Source: Streptomyces amritsarensis
Lineage (GTDB): Bacteria > Actinomycetota > Actinomycetes > Streptomycetales > Streptomycetaceae
Direction of reading: 5' to 3'
Length of the DNA stretch: 64,000 nt
Assembly: GCF_001953875.1 (NCBI RefSeq)
Contig: NZ_MQUR01000034.1
Location: 1 to 64,000 of the forward strand
In this document: piece after piece, positions 1-7,231 of the stretch
Layout of the letters: each line of letters opens with the position of its first letter
Numbering within the stretch: the stretch's first letter is position 1
Translations under genes and position numbers: made by a program
The notes under the pieces: model-generated
The model's database searches: none
The model's input: only the letters and a program-made list of their open reading frames with translations
What the model was told of the DNA's origin: nothing

Positions 1-9
1 CAGGCCGCT

Positions 10-198
10 CTAGGTGATCGCCGCGCCGCTGACGGCCACGTAGACGCTGCCGTAGGCGATGGCGCTGGTGACAACCGTGCCCGTGCCGAAACCGGCCCAC
101 GTGGACCAGCCCGGGGCCTCCATGGCCTCAAGCTCCTGCATGCCGAGCTCAAGTGCCGGCACAGACAGGTCCTGCGAGAAGTTGGCAATTCCCTGCAT
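10..198 (-). CDS. Daptide-type RiPP precursor peptide
   Basis: A 62-residue peptide with a strong ribosome-binding site (GGGAGGG, about 6 nt before the ATG). Residues 1-30 look like a leader: an acidic amphipathic stretch with LELGMQELEAMEAPG at residues 16-30. Residues 31-62 look like the core: hydrophobic, rich in Thr, Ala, Gly and Val, without Cys, and ending in Thr62. In daptides a C-terminal Thr is the residue converted to a dimethylated diamine, and the five genes upstream supply the matching enzyme types. The exact leader/core boundary cannot be fixed from sequence; after residue 29 or 30 is the likeliest. The gene is last in the leftward operon, separated from the dehydrogenase gene by a 36-bp palindrome, and the window ends 9 nt beyond its stop, so sister precursors could follow outside. 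It is too short for a family call on its own; the class call rests on the C-terminal Thr plus neighbours. Confidence 0.85.
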   Translation of the reverse strand: MQGIANFSQDLSVPALELGMQELEAMEAPGWSTWAGFGTGTVVTSAIAYGSVYVAVSGAAIT

Positions 199-240
199 GG
201 TGTTTCCCTCCCTCTGAAATCGGATTTTCTGTGTGTTCCC

Positions 241-276
241 CCGTTCTCCGCGCCGTGATCACGGCGCGGAGAACGG
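241..276 (-). promoter_or_regulatory. Perfect 36-bp palindrome between modification genes and precursor gene
   Basis: Two 18-nt arms (241-258 and 259-276) are exact reverse complements meeting at TGATCA, so the RNA folds into a stem with a minimal GATC loop. It lies 20 nt after the dehydrogenase stop and about 40 nt before the precursor ATG, in the direction of transcription. No U-tract follows. It could be a partial terminator, an RNase-resistant 5' end that stabilises precursor mRNA, or a dyad operator; stabilisation or attenuation to set the precursor:enzyme ratio is my preferred inference. Confidence 0.7.
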
Positions 277-296
277 AAGTCTTTGGTGACGCCGGG

Positions 297-1499
297 TCAG
301 CTCAGGGCTGGTTCCGCGTCAAGTACGGCGCCGTCGAGCAGGCCGCGTACGTCGGCGGCCCGCAGCCCGCCGAGCATCGGCAGCCCGGCTCCCCAGGCGC
401 GCACGGTCCGGGCCGTCACCGTGTCCAGCCGGGCGGCGTCGGCGCTGATCCGCCGGTCCACCAGCCAGGAATCGGTCAGTGCGCCGATCCCCTCCGCCGG
501 ATCCTCGGGCAGGGCGTCCGGGGCAGTGGCACGCAGCAGCGCCCAGATCCGGGACAGCCGCCGGGCCGACCCCAGCCGCTGGTCGCCGTCGGCGATGGCC
601 CGCCACAGCGGTTCCAGCAGCGCTGCCACGGCGGTCATCTTGCGCAGCCCGAGCACGGACGACAGCTCGTTGGCGAGATACCAGCCCTTGGCCCCGTACC
701 GGTCGCGTCCGATGTACGTCCAGCCGAGGTGGGTCAGTCCGCTCACTTTGGCGATCTCCAGACGGATCCGGTCGTCGCTGCGCCCACCGCCCAGCCGTAC
801 GTCACGCAGCTGATGCCCGAGCTGGGCCAGCCGCGTGGCCAGGGTCTCGGCCAGCGCGTCCTCGGTCGGCAGGTCCCGGTGGTCACCCGCGTACAGGCTC
901 ACCACTCGGAACAGGGCCTCCAGCACGCCCTCGGCGATCAGCTCGTCCGGCAGTGTGCTGGTGGCCAGCGGGTCCAGTACGGCGACCTCGGGCTGCAGCG
1001 ACTCCCCCAGGATCAGCCGCCTGCCCTGTGGGAAGGCCAGGCATGCCGCCGCGCTCACCTCCGCCCCCGTACCGACGGTGGTGGGCACCGCGACCAGGGG
1101 AAGCCCGCGCTGGATGCCAGGCGGGAGCAGGATCAGCCCGCTGCGCTGCGGCAGGGTCAGCCGCGTGCGGGCGGCCGGGTTGTTCCGCGCCAGGGCCGCC
1201 AGCTTGGCCTGGTCCAGCAGGGCGCCGCCGCCGACGGCGACGACCACGTCCGTGCCGTGGAGGTTGTCCCCCAGCGCGAGGACACCTTCCGCATCGCCGG
1301 CCCCTTCCAGCGCCAGGACGAGCACGTCACGGCGCGATCCTGCGACCGAGGTCCGCACCCGGGAGACGATCGGACTGTCGGCGACGGCTGCGTCGACCAG
1401 CACGGTGATGTGCCGCAGGGCAGGCCGTGCGTCAAGCCATCCGGCGATACCGTCGGCGCCGAACAGCGTCAGCGTCGGGCAGTGCCAGCTGAGGTTCAT
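297..1499 (-). CDS. Daptide-type oxidative decarboxylase (Fe-ADH/dehydroquinate-synthase fold dehydrogenase)
   Basis: A 400-residue protein of the iron-containing alcohol dehydrogenase/DHQ synthase superfamily. The NAD(P)-binding motif is visible as VAVGGGALLDQAKL near residues 83-96, followed by the conserved PTTVGTGAEV segment and DPLATSTLPDELIAEG. In daptide clusters this family oxidises the beta-hydroxyl of the C-terminal Thr; the resulting beta-keto acid loses CO2 to leave an aminoketone. The usual metal ligands of Fe-ADHs are not apparent: the region matching GxDALxH reads GVLEALFR, and the region matching HxLxHxLG...PHG reads WYLANELSSVLGLRK. The start ATG overlaps the aminotransferase stop (ATGA). 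It could be metal-independent or use unusual ligands. Substrate is inferred from context. Confidence 0.8.
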   Translation of the reverse strand: MNLSWHCPTLTLFGADGIAGWLDARPALRHITVLVDAAVADSPIVSRVRTSVAGSRRDVLVLALEGAGDAEGVLALGDNLHGTDVVVAVGGGALLDQAKLAALARNNPAARTRLTLPQRSGLILLPPGIQRGLPLVAVPTTVGTGAEVSAAACLAFPQGRRLILGESLQPEVAVLDPLATSTLPDELIAEGVLEALFRVVSLYAGDHRDLPTEDALAETLATRLAQLGHQLRDVRLGGGRSDDRIRLEIAKVSGLTHLGWTYIGRDRYGAKGWYLANELSSVLGLRKMTAVAALLEPLWRAIADGDQRLGSARRLSRIWALLRATAPDALPEDPAEGIGALTDSWLVDRRISADAARLDTVTARTVRAWGAGLPMLGGLRAADVRGLLDGAVLDAEPALS

Positions 1500-2770
1500 C
1501 CGGCCACCCCGGCCGTCGCCTGCCGCGTGTACGCCGTGAGTCCGGTCCGCACCCGGTCGAGCAGCTCGGCCAGTTCGGCATCACTGTAGGTCAGCGCGGG
1601 GAAGAGCTGGATGCCGTGCGGTCCGGGATGCACGATCGCACCCGCCGCTCTGATCGCCGCGACCACGGCGGGGACCTCGGTCTGCGGCAGGGGTGCCCCG
1701 TCCCGGCCGCACAGTCGCAGGGCCCGGAAACAGCCGACGCCGCTGGTGCCGGTCACGTCGGGCCGCTCGGCGACCAGCCGGTCCAGCTCGGTGTCCAGGA
1801 GTACGGCAAGGCTTCGGCCGGCGGCGATCGCGTCGAGCCGGCGCATCTCCTCAAGGGTGGCGAGGATCGCGGCGCAGGTCGCCGGGGTTCCCGCTTGGGT
1901 CTCGCCGTGCGCAAGCACGGCTCCCGCGTCGTTGAACACCCGGGCCACCTCGGTCGAGACGACGACCGCGGCGGCGGGCATGGTGCCGTTCGTGAGCCCC
2001 TTGGAGACGACCAGCAGATCGGGCTGCCCGGCCCACCTCTGCGAGGCGAGGAAGGAACCGGTACGGCCGAAGCCGGTGGCCACCTCGTCGGCGACCAGCA
2101 GGAATCCGTGCTCGTCGCGCAACCGCAGCAGAGCGTTCACGTACTCCTCGGTGAGCGGTACCGCACCGTTGCCGAGGACGGGCTCGACGACGACGGCCGC
2201 GATCTGGCTCCCCTGCCTGCCGAGCAGCGTCACCAGCTCGGCCGGGTCGTTCGGGGCCACGTGCCGCACCAGCCTCTGATCGACGCCGTACACCGACTGG
2301 CCCAGATCATCACCGGTCAGCGCGAAGCTGCCGAAGGTCAGGCCGTGGTAGCTGCCGCGCAGACCGACCACCACCTTGCGCCGGGCGTCGCCGCGCAGCG
2401 CGTGGTGCAGCCTGGCGATCTTCATCACCAGGTCGTTGGCGGCGCCGCCGGAGGTGGAGAACAGCACCCGGCCGTAGTGGTCGGCGCCGCAGAGGTCGAC
2501 GAGAGCCGACGCAGCCTTGCGGGCGTAGCTGTTCTCGTACCGGAAGACGGAGAGGTAGGAAGCGTCACGCAGGGCCGCCGCCACCGCCTCGGCGATGACG
2601 CGATTGCCGTAGCCGATGTTGGTGTTCCACAACCCGCTGGTGCCGCACAGCAGTTCACGGCCGTCGGCGAAGCGGACGCGGACGCCTTCGGCGGAGACCG
2701 CGCACAGCGTGTCGTCGCCCTGCTGCGCGGGCGGCAACAGCGAGGGCCACAGGGCCTGTCCATCGTTCAT
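1496..2770 (-). CDS. Daptide-type class III aminotransferase (PLP-dependent)
   Basis: A 424-residue fold-type I, class III aminotransferase. N-terminal motif with GTSGLWNTNIGYGN; the PLP lysine is in LLVVSKGLTNGT (Lys about residue 257); the Asp of the PLP-pyridine contact is in LVADEVATGFGRTG. Length is normal for the class. In daptide biosynthesis the enzyme aminates the C-terminal ketone left by oxidative decarboxylation of Thr, giving a 1,2-propanediamine terminus. Start chosen at ATG 2770, which overlaps the methyltransferase stop (ATGA); the longer reading frame upstream runs inside the methyltransferase gene. An alternative role on the deoxysugar is unlikely because a DegT-type sugar aminotransferase is present in the opposite operon. 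Confidence 0.85.
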   Translation of the reverse strand: MNDGQALWPSLLPPAQQGDDTLCAVSAEGVRVRFADGRELLCGTSGLWNTNIGYGNRVIAEAVAAALRDASYLSVFRYENSYARKAASALVDLCGADHYGRVLFSTSGGAANDLVMKIARLHHALRGDARRKVVVGLRGSYHGLTFGSFALTGDDLGQSVYGVDQRLVRHVAPNDPAELVTLLGRQGSQIAAVVVEPVLGNGAVPLTEEYVNALLRLRDEHGFLLVADEVATGFGRTGSFLASQRWAGQPDLLVVSKGLTNGTMPAAAVVVSTEVARVFNDAGAVLAHGETQAGTPATCAAILATLEEMRRLDAIAAGRSLAVLLDTELDRLVAERPDVTGTSGVGCFRALRLCGRDGAPLPQTEVPAVVAAIRAAGAIVHPGPHGIQLFPALTYSDAELAELLDRVRTGLTAYTRQATAGVAG

Positions 2771-3588
2771 CGGGGCTCCACCTCTGCTTCCAGCAGTACG
2801 GATTCGTGTCGGTCGCCACCGGTACGCAGCGTGAGACGGGTGTTCACCCGGAAACCGGCGGCGGCCAGTTCGTTCTCCAACAGGTCGGCCGGGAGGGCCG
2901 CGACCGTCGAGGTGCACACGTGGACAGGGCCCTCGGAGAGATCGGCCGCATGGAGGGTGACGGTGCGCGTGCCGGTCTGCGGGGACCAGTGCTCGTGCAG
3001 GTGGTAGAGCCGGCCGCTGGCACCGGCCATGTCGATGCGTATCTCGTCCTGGGTGGCTCCGGCGGTGGGATACGTGGTCGAGAGCAGGAATGCCCCGCCG
3101 GGAGCCAGATGGTCGCGCACCGTGCGATAGAGCGCGGCACGGCCCTCTTCGTCGAGTAGCGAGATCGAGGTCGTCCCGAGGACGACCGCCCCGAACCGGC
3201 GGTCCAGCGTGAAGGACGCCATGTCCCCCTCGATGGTGGTGCAGCGTTCACGCAGCCGCTCGGGGGCCTCGTGGAGGCGGGCCAGGAGCAGGTCCAGCAT
3301 GGGGCGTGCCAGTTCGAGTGCCGTGACGTCCCTGCCGGCCGCGAGCAGCGGCATCGTCAACCGGCCTGTTCCCGCGGCGAGTTCCAGGACCGGTCCGGGG
3401 CGTCGGCGGACGAGGCCGATCAGTTCACGGACCTCATGGGTGTCGTTCCTGCTCAGGTCGTCGTAGATCAGTGAGCCGACCTCGTCGTAGATCCCGCACA
3501 TGACCACCCGGTCCCCGAGCTCGGCCAGCGCGCGGCCGGCCCGTCCGGGGACCGACCGCGGCGTTCCGCCGACGGCCGTCGCCGTCAT
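2767..3588 (-). CDS. Daptide-type SAM-dependent methyltransferase
   Basis: A 273-residue class I methyltransferase. The SAM-binding glycine-rich motif VLELAAGTGR lies at residues 67-76, followed by a Rossmann-type pattern (VTALELARPML, then TTIEGDMASF). In the daptide pathway a methyltransferase in this position dimethylates the new terminal amine. It overlaps its neighbours on both sides by ATGA, so it is co-translated with the recognition protein and the aminotransferase. N-methylation of the amino sugar made by the divergent operon is a formal alternative, but its place inside the peptide-modifying operon argues for the peptide. Confidence 0.8.
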   Translation of the reverse strand: MTATAVGGTPRSVPGRAGRALAELGDRVVMCGIYDEVGSLIYDDLSRNDTHEVRELIGLVRRRPGPVLELAAGTGRLTMPLLAAGRDVTALELARPMLDLLLARLHEAPERLRERCTTIEGDMASFTLDRRFGAVVLGTTSISLLDEEGRAALYRTVRDHLAPGGAFLLSTTYPTAGATQDEIRIDMAGASGRLYHLHEHWSPQTGTRTVTLHAADLSEGPVHVCTSTVAALPADLLENELAAAGFRVNTRLTLRTGGDRHESVLLEAEVEPR

Positions 3589-4712
3589 CGGGCGGCCGCC
3601 GTCGCGACGGTGAGCCGGACACCGGCGGAGGCGAAGAGGGTCTCGACCTGAGTCAGCGCGGCACGGTCCGCGTGGGCGGCGGCGGCCTCGACCGATCCGT
3701 GGACCAGCAGGGTTTCGGCCAGCTCCGCGGCAGCACGGCCGAGAGAGAAGAAGCGGCCGGTTCGGGCACTGTGCACCACGGCCTGCTCCCCGGTCCACAA
3801 CAGCAGTGGAGCGTCCACGTCATCGCGGTCGGCGGCGCTGTCCCCGAGTTCCGCCAGGCCGGGCACCAGACGGGCGCCGAATCCGGAGACTTCGAGGCCG
3901 GTGATCCCCCGGGAACGGAGCTCCCGGACGGCGTCGAGTGCGGCCAGATACCGGCCGAGCCACGGCCGTGCGGTCAGCGCGTCCGTACGTGCCCGGTCGG
4001 GCACGACGAGGCCCAGGGAGACCGCGCAGGGGTGTGCGCTCCCGGAGTTGAGCCTGGTCCACTCCGCCGCCAGAGCGGCGCCGCCGTCGGCGACGGTGCC
4101 CAGGGGCAGGGCCACGGGCGAGAGGGACACCTCGCCGTTGGACCGCACGTACAGGCGGGTGAACGGGCCGTCGCCGGCCGGGCCCGCGCCCAGCGCGGAG
4201 AGGTCGCCGATCCGCACGGCGGGGTCGGTCGCGAAGTCGGCGAACGTGCCCTGGTTCCGGGCGCGGTCCGCGTCCGCCAGGTACCCGTCGAAGTCGGCCT
4301 CTTCGGTGATCCTGATCAGCGTGGGACCGATCACCGACATGTACTCGCTGGTGGCGTAGTCCTGGGTCTGCAGGAAGAAGGAGTCTCCGACCGACATCTC
4401 GTCGCCGGGCTCGGCCAGGGACCCTTCGTACCGGACGACGAGGGGCCCGACCGCACCCGGGGCCTGCGGATCCGCCTGGCGTACCGGGCCGCCGTCCTGG
4501 CCGTCCGGTACGAAGACGACAGTCCGGTGGCCGACGAAGTCCGAGGCCAGCACCGGAGGGAGCTGTGCGGCGCTCTCCAGTACGACGGTCGCGGTGCGAG
4601 TCCCCTGGGCCGGGCCGTTGTCCACCGGGCCGGTGCGGCCTGTTCCCCAGGACGCCAACTGCCGCTTGGCCCGCTTGAGCTGACTGTGTTCCATGTCCCC
4701 CGTGCCCTTCAT
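3585..4712 (-). CDS. Daptide-type RiPP recognition protein with PqqD-like RRE domain
   Basis: A 375-residue protein without catalytic motifs. The last 75 residues (from LLLWTGEQAVVHSARTGRFF to the end) have the PqqD pattern: a beta-hairpin followed by helices with a hydrophobic spacing, typical of RiPP recognition elements that bind a leader peptide and deliver it to modifying enzymes. The first 300 residues match nothing I recognise beyond the equivalent protein expected in daptide clusters. The ATG at 4712 forms TAATG with the oxidoreductase stop, suggesting coupling; ATG 4694 (MEHSQLK), preceded by AAGGG, is an equally plausible start. The stop overlaps the methyltransferase start. Confidence 0.75.
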   Translation of the reverse strand: MKGTGDMEHSQLKRAKRQLASWGTGRTGPVDNGPAQGTRTATVVLESAAQLPPVLASDFVGHRTVVFVPDGQDGGPVRQADPQAPGAVGPLVVRYEGSLAEPGDEMSVGDSFFLQTQDYATSEYMSVIGPTLIRITEEADFDGYLADADRARNQGTFADFATDPAVRIGDLSALGAGPAGDGPFTRLYVRSNGEVSLSPVALPLGTVADGGAALAAEWTRLNSGSAHPCAVSLGLVVPDRARTDALTARPWLGRYLAALDAVRELRSRGITGLEVSGFGARLVPGLAELGDSAADRDDVDAPLLLWTGEQAVVHSARTGRFFSLGRAAAELAETLLVHGSVEAAAAHADRAALTQVETLFASAGVRLTVATAAAR

Positions 4713-5671
4713 TACGCGACAGCCGCCAGAATCGTCTTGAGGTCCGCCATGGCCGCATGATGGCCGTGCAGGTTGAACACTCCGGTCGTGTTCAACACGA
4801 CCTCGTCCACCCCCGCCTCCCGGTACTCGGCGAGCTGTTCGACCAGTCCGTCGATGTCCCCGTGGAGGAAGCCGCGGCCTTCCACGAGTCGCCGGGCGCT
4901 CAGTGCCGTATCGCCCTCGTCCACCGCGATGCCGGCGCGCTGGAGCATGTCGATGTAGTGCGGTGCCGCGAGGTGTGGAGCGTTGCTGGCCAGCGCGACC
5001 TCTGCCGGGGCGCGGTCGGGCCGGCGCAGGGCCAGCGGCACCATGGCCACGATCCGGGGCACCGGCCTGCCTGCCGCCGCGGCACCCTCCCGCAGGGCGG
5101 GCAGCACCGTGTCGCGCAGGTACGACGCCGGGGTCAGCCAAGTGATGGCGCAGTCCGCAACCGCACCGGCGACCCGTGCCATGCCGGGACGCAGCACACC
5201 GAGTCCGAGTTCCACCGCAGGAGCCGGGCTCGGCGCGAGGGCGCCGTGGCACGAGAAGTAGACCCCCTCGGCCTGCACGGTTTCACCGTTCAGCAGACCG
5301 CGGACAATGCCGAGGTACTCACGGGCCGCAGTCAGCGGGCTGGCGTACGGGGCGCCGAGGAGACTTCGCTGGAACGAGGCACCACCGGGCCCGAACCCTG
5401 CCACCACCGGATGGCCGGTGGCCATGGCCAGCGATCTGACCTGGTGCGCCGCCTCGAAGGGATGCCTCAACGGCATGAGCGTGACACCGAACCCCACCGG
5501 GACCCGGAACCCGGACCCCGCCGCGGCGGCGAAGCCCTGGAAGGGATCGACGAGCATCGACTGGCCCTGCCACAGCCGTTCCGCCGCCGTCCAGTCCACC
5601 AGAGCGGCATACGGCAGCAGCTGTTCCGGCCTGCGTGGCAGGAACGGAACAAGAACTGAATACTTGGTCAT
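4712..5671 (-). CDS. LLM-class flavin-dependent oxidoreductase
   Basis: A 319-residue luciferase-like (TIM-barrel) oxidoreductase, first gene of the RiPP operon. Typical family features are FGVTLMPLRHPFEAAHQVRSLA near residue 60, VVAGFGPGGASFQRSLLG, and YLGIVRGLLNGETVQAEGVYF. Members use FMN or F420. Start ATG 5671 has a GGGGGGA ribosome-binding site; upstream in-frame codons lie in the repeat-rich leader and are discounted. The protein is not needed for the known decarboxylation-transamination-methylation route, so it probably adds or removes electrons at another core residue, or acts on the sugar. Substrate unknown. Confidence 0.75.
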   Translation of the reverse strand: MTKYSVLVPFLPRRPEQLLPYAALVDWTAAERLWQGQSMLVDPFQGFAAAAGSGFRVPVGFGVTLMPLRHPFEAAHQVRSLAMATGHPVVAGFGPGGASFQRSLLGAPYASPLTAAREYLGIVRGLLNGETVQAEGVYFSCHGALAPSPAPAVELGLGVLRPGMARVAGAVADCAITWLTPASYLRDTVLPALREGAAAAGRPVPRIVAMVPLALRRPDRAPAEVALASNAPHLAAPHYIDMLQRAGIAVDEGDTALSARRLVEGRGFLHGDIDGLVEQLAEYREAGVDEVVLNTTGVFNLHGHHAAMADLKTILAAVA

Positions 5672-5685
5672 CTGTCCCCCCGAAT

Positions 5686-5730
5686 CGCGCACATCGACAT
5701 TGCGCACAATCGACATCGCGCACATCGACG
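5686..5730 (-). repeat. Three tandem CGCGCACATCGACAT-like repeats upstream of the RiPP operon
   Basis: Three near-identical units of 14-16 nt lie head to tail at 5686-5700, 5701-5716 and 5717-5730, beginning 14 nt upstream of the first ATG of the leftward operon. The second unit differs by T for C at the start and one extra A. The spacing is about 1.5 helical turns. They may be regulator binding sites or an mRNA leader element; no matching regulator gene is in the window. Confidence 0.6.
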
Positions 5731-6099
5731 GTCGGTTCGAGTGCAACGAGAATCCTTGCGACTACGGCGACATATTATGTCTGGTCGCCGCAGAATTCTC
5801 CCACCAGGACCCCTTGCGGGAATCTCGTCGGCGACATGGATAAACGTAGACCCGTGGGAGGGCCGACGCCCCCGTCGCGAGGCTAGTATCGCCCCCTCCA
5901 CAGACCGGGATATCCCCCCACCTGGCCTTCGTCGGGGTGCCTGCCTGCAGTGACGTACAGATCCACGCCGCCGGGGACAGCCTGCGGGAACGCAGCGTGT
6001 TGACACCGGCCCGCCTTTCTGGTCACGCTATTCCCTGGCATTTAATTACGGCTGGTGCGGGCCGCGGAATCCTTCAAGGACCGATGGCTCGGCCCAAGG

Positions 6100-6133
6100 G
6101 CGGGAACAATGCCCTTCATTGCGGGAACAATGC
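6100..6133 (+). repeat. Direct repeat GCGGGAACAATGC with 21-bp period
   Basis: Two exact 13-nt copies at 6100-6112 and 6121-6133. The 21-bp period puts both on the same face of the helix, as expected for a dimeric or tandem-binding activator or repressor. The repeats end 51 nt before the glycosyltransferase ATG and are the best operator candidate of the rightward operon. Confidence 0.6.
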
Positions 6134-6184
6134 GATCCAAAGGGCCCCTCGCGCCTGTCGACCGACGAACGGAAGGAGTCGCCG

Positions 6185-7231
6185 ATGCCCCGCGTCTCCG
6201 TTATCTGCCCGACCTACAACCGCAGCCGGGCCATCCTGCCCACGCTGGACTCCGTCCGAGCGCAGTCGATGCGTGACTGGGAGATGATCGTCGTATCCGA
6301 CGGCAGCGACGACGACACGGACGAGGTCGTGGCCGAGGTCGCGGCGCAGGACGACCGGATCCGGCTGCGGCGGGTTCCGCACTTCGGCTTCCAGGCCGGC
6401 CCCACCAACCTCGTTCTGCCCGAGGCTAAGGGCGAGTACATCGCCTACCTGGACCACGACGACCGCTGGGAGAGCGGCCATCTCGAGCTCCTGACAGCCG
6501 CCTTCGACGACGGCGCGCAGTTCGTGGCCACCCGGGCGAGGAAGGTGACCGCGTCCGGCACGGTCACCACCACCGCCGATCCGCTGACCATGTGCTGGGC
6601 ACCCGAACTCCAGCTGATGAATCCCCTGTTCGAGAACTCGTGCGCCGCGCACAGGGCAGGCCTCGCGGAGTCGGTGGGTGGCTGGCGCGAGTCCCCGGTC
6701 GGCCTTGAGGACTGGGACCTGTGGCTGCGCATGACCGACGCGGGGGTCCGTTGCACGACGCTCCTCGACGTCACGGTGAACATGCTGGACGACCCCGGCA
6801 CCCGGCAGCACAGCCTTCCGTGCGACTACGACCATGAGATCGCGCGGTTCGAGGATGCCCGTGCCGCCCGTGCCGCGTACCGGGCCCTCACCCATCCCCG
6901 GCACTTCCGCGCGGGGCTCGAAGCCAGCCGCGCAGATCTCCATCACTGGTACGGCTCCCTGGCCGCTTCCGGCGAGCTGGTGCTGCCCCTCGGCTGGGAA
7001 GGCGGTACCGACGCCCTGACCGGCGCCGTCGACCGGCATGTGGAAGCCGTCCGGATGGTGTGGAACAACCTGATCATCGAGCCCAAGGACGGCTACGTCG
7101 CCCTCGCGATGGTGCTGGGCACCATGACCGCCGGGCACGCGGAGCGCTACAGCGCCCACTTCCGCGCCACGATGGCCCACCAGCAGGCGTTCTTCGAGGA
7201 CGTCCTGCCCGCGGGATGTGTGGTGCGATGA
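6185..7231 (+). CDS. Family 2 (GT-A) glycosyltransferase
   Basis: A 348-residue glycosyltransferase with the GT2 signature: ICPTYNRS at the N-terminus, VVSDGSDDDTDE for the nucleotide-binding acidic pair, YLDHDDRWE as DXD-type metal site near residue 90, and an EDWDLWLRM segment near residue 180 (the ED catalytic-base motif). ATG 6185 is preceded by GGAAGGAG. The gene heads the deoxyamino-sugar operon and its stop overlaps the next start (ATGA). It is the only glycosyltransferase in the cluster and so the candidate for sugar transfer to the daptide. Natural-product transferases using dTDP-deoxysugars are more often GT-B enzymes, so a GT-A member here is unusual. Acceptor inferred. Confidence 0.85.
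   Translation: MPRVSVICPTYNRSRAILPTLDSVRAQSMRDWEMIVVSDGSDDDTDEVVAEVAAQDDRIRLRRVPHFGFQAGPTNLVLPEAKGEYIAYLDHDDRWESGHLELLTAAFDDGAQFVATRARKVTASGTVTTTADPLTMCWAPELQLMNPLFENSCAAHRAGLAESVGGWRESPVGLEDWDLWLRMTDAGVRCTTLLDVTVNMLDDPGTRQHSLPCDYDHEIARFEDARAARAAYRALTHPRHFRAGLEASRADLHHWYGSLAASGELVLPLGWEGGTDALTGAVDRHVEAVRMVWNNLIIEPKDGYVALAMVLGTMTAGHAERYSAHFRATMAHQQAFFEDVLPAGCVVR

Larger units (their letters stand above)
5672..6184. promoter_or_regulatory. Divergent promoter region between RiPP operon and amino-sugar operon
   Basis: A 513-bp non-coding stretch, visibly more AT-rich than the genes around it (for example CATATTATGT near 5770 and TTTAATTAC near 6042). A TTGACA hexamer stands at 6000-6005 facing right, about 180 nt before the glycosyltransferase start, without a convincing -10. 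The motif GCGGGAA(C/T) recurs near 5816, 5984, 6100 and 6121. Only short, unsupported reading frames occur here. Shared control of both operons from this region is inferred. Confidence 0.5.

Noticed and set aside
10..198. Lanthipeptide, lasso peptide or thiopeptide precursor
   Set aside because: The core has no Cys, and no LanB/LanM/LanKC, lasso cyclase or YcaO gene is nearby; the enzyme set fits daptides instead.
297..1499. 3-Dehydroquinate synthase
   Set aside because: The fold is related, but the cluster context, the PTTVGTGAEV dehydrogenase motif and lack of the usual His ligands favour a daptide-type dehydrogenase.
153..1589. Long plus-strand open frame opposite the dehydrogenase and aminotransferase genes
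   Set aside because: It is an antisense shadow: Arg/Pro/Gly-rich, no domain, and the minus-strand genes explain the region. The same applies to other long antisense frames opposite murQ, helR, otsA, groEL and senS.
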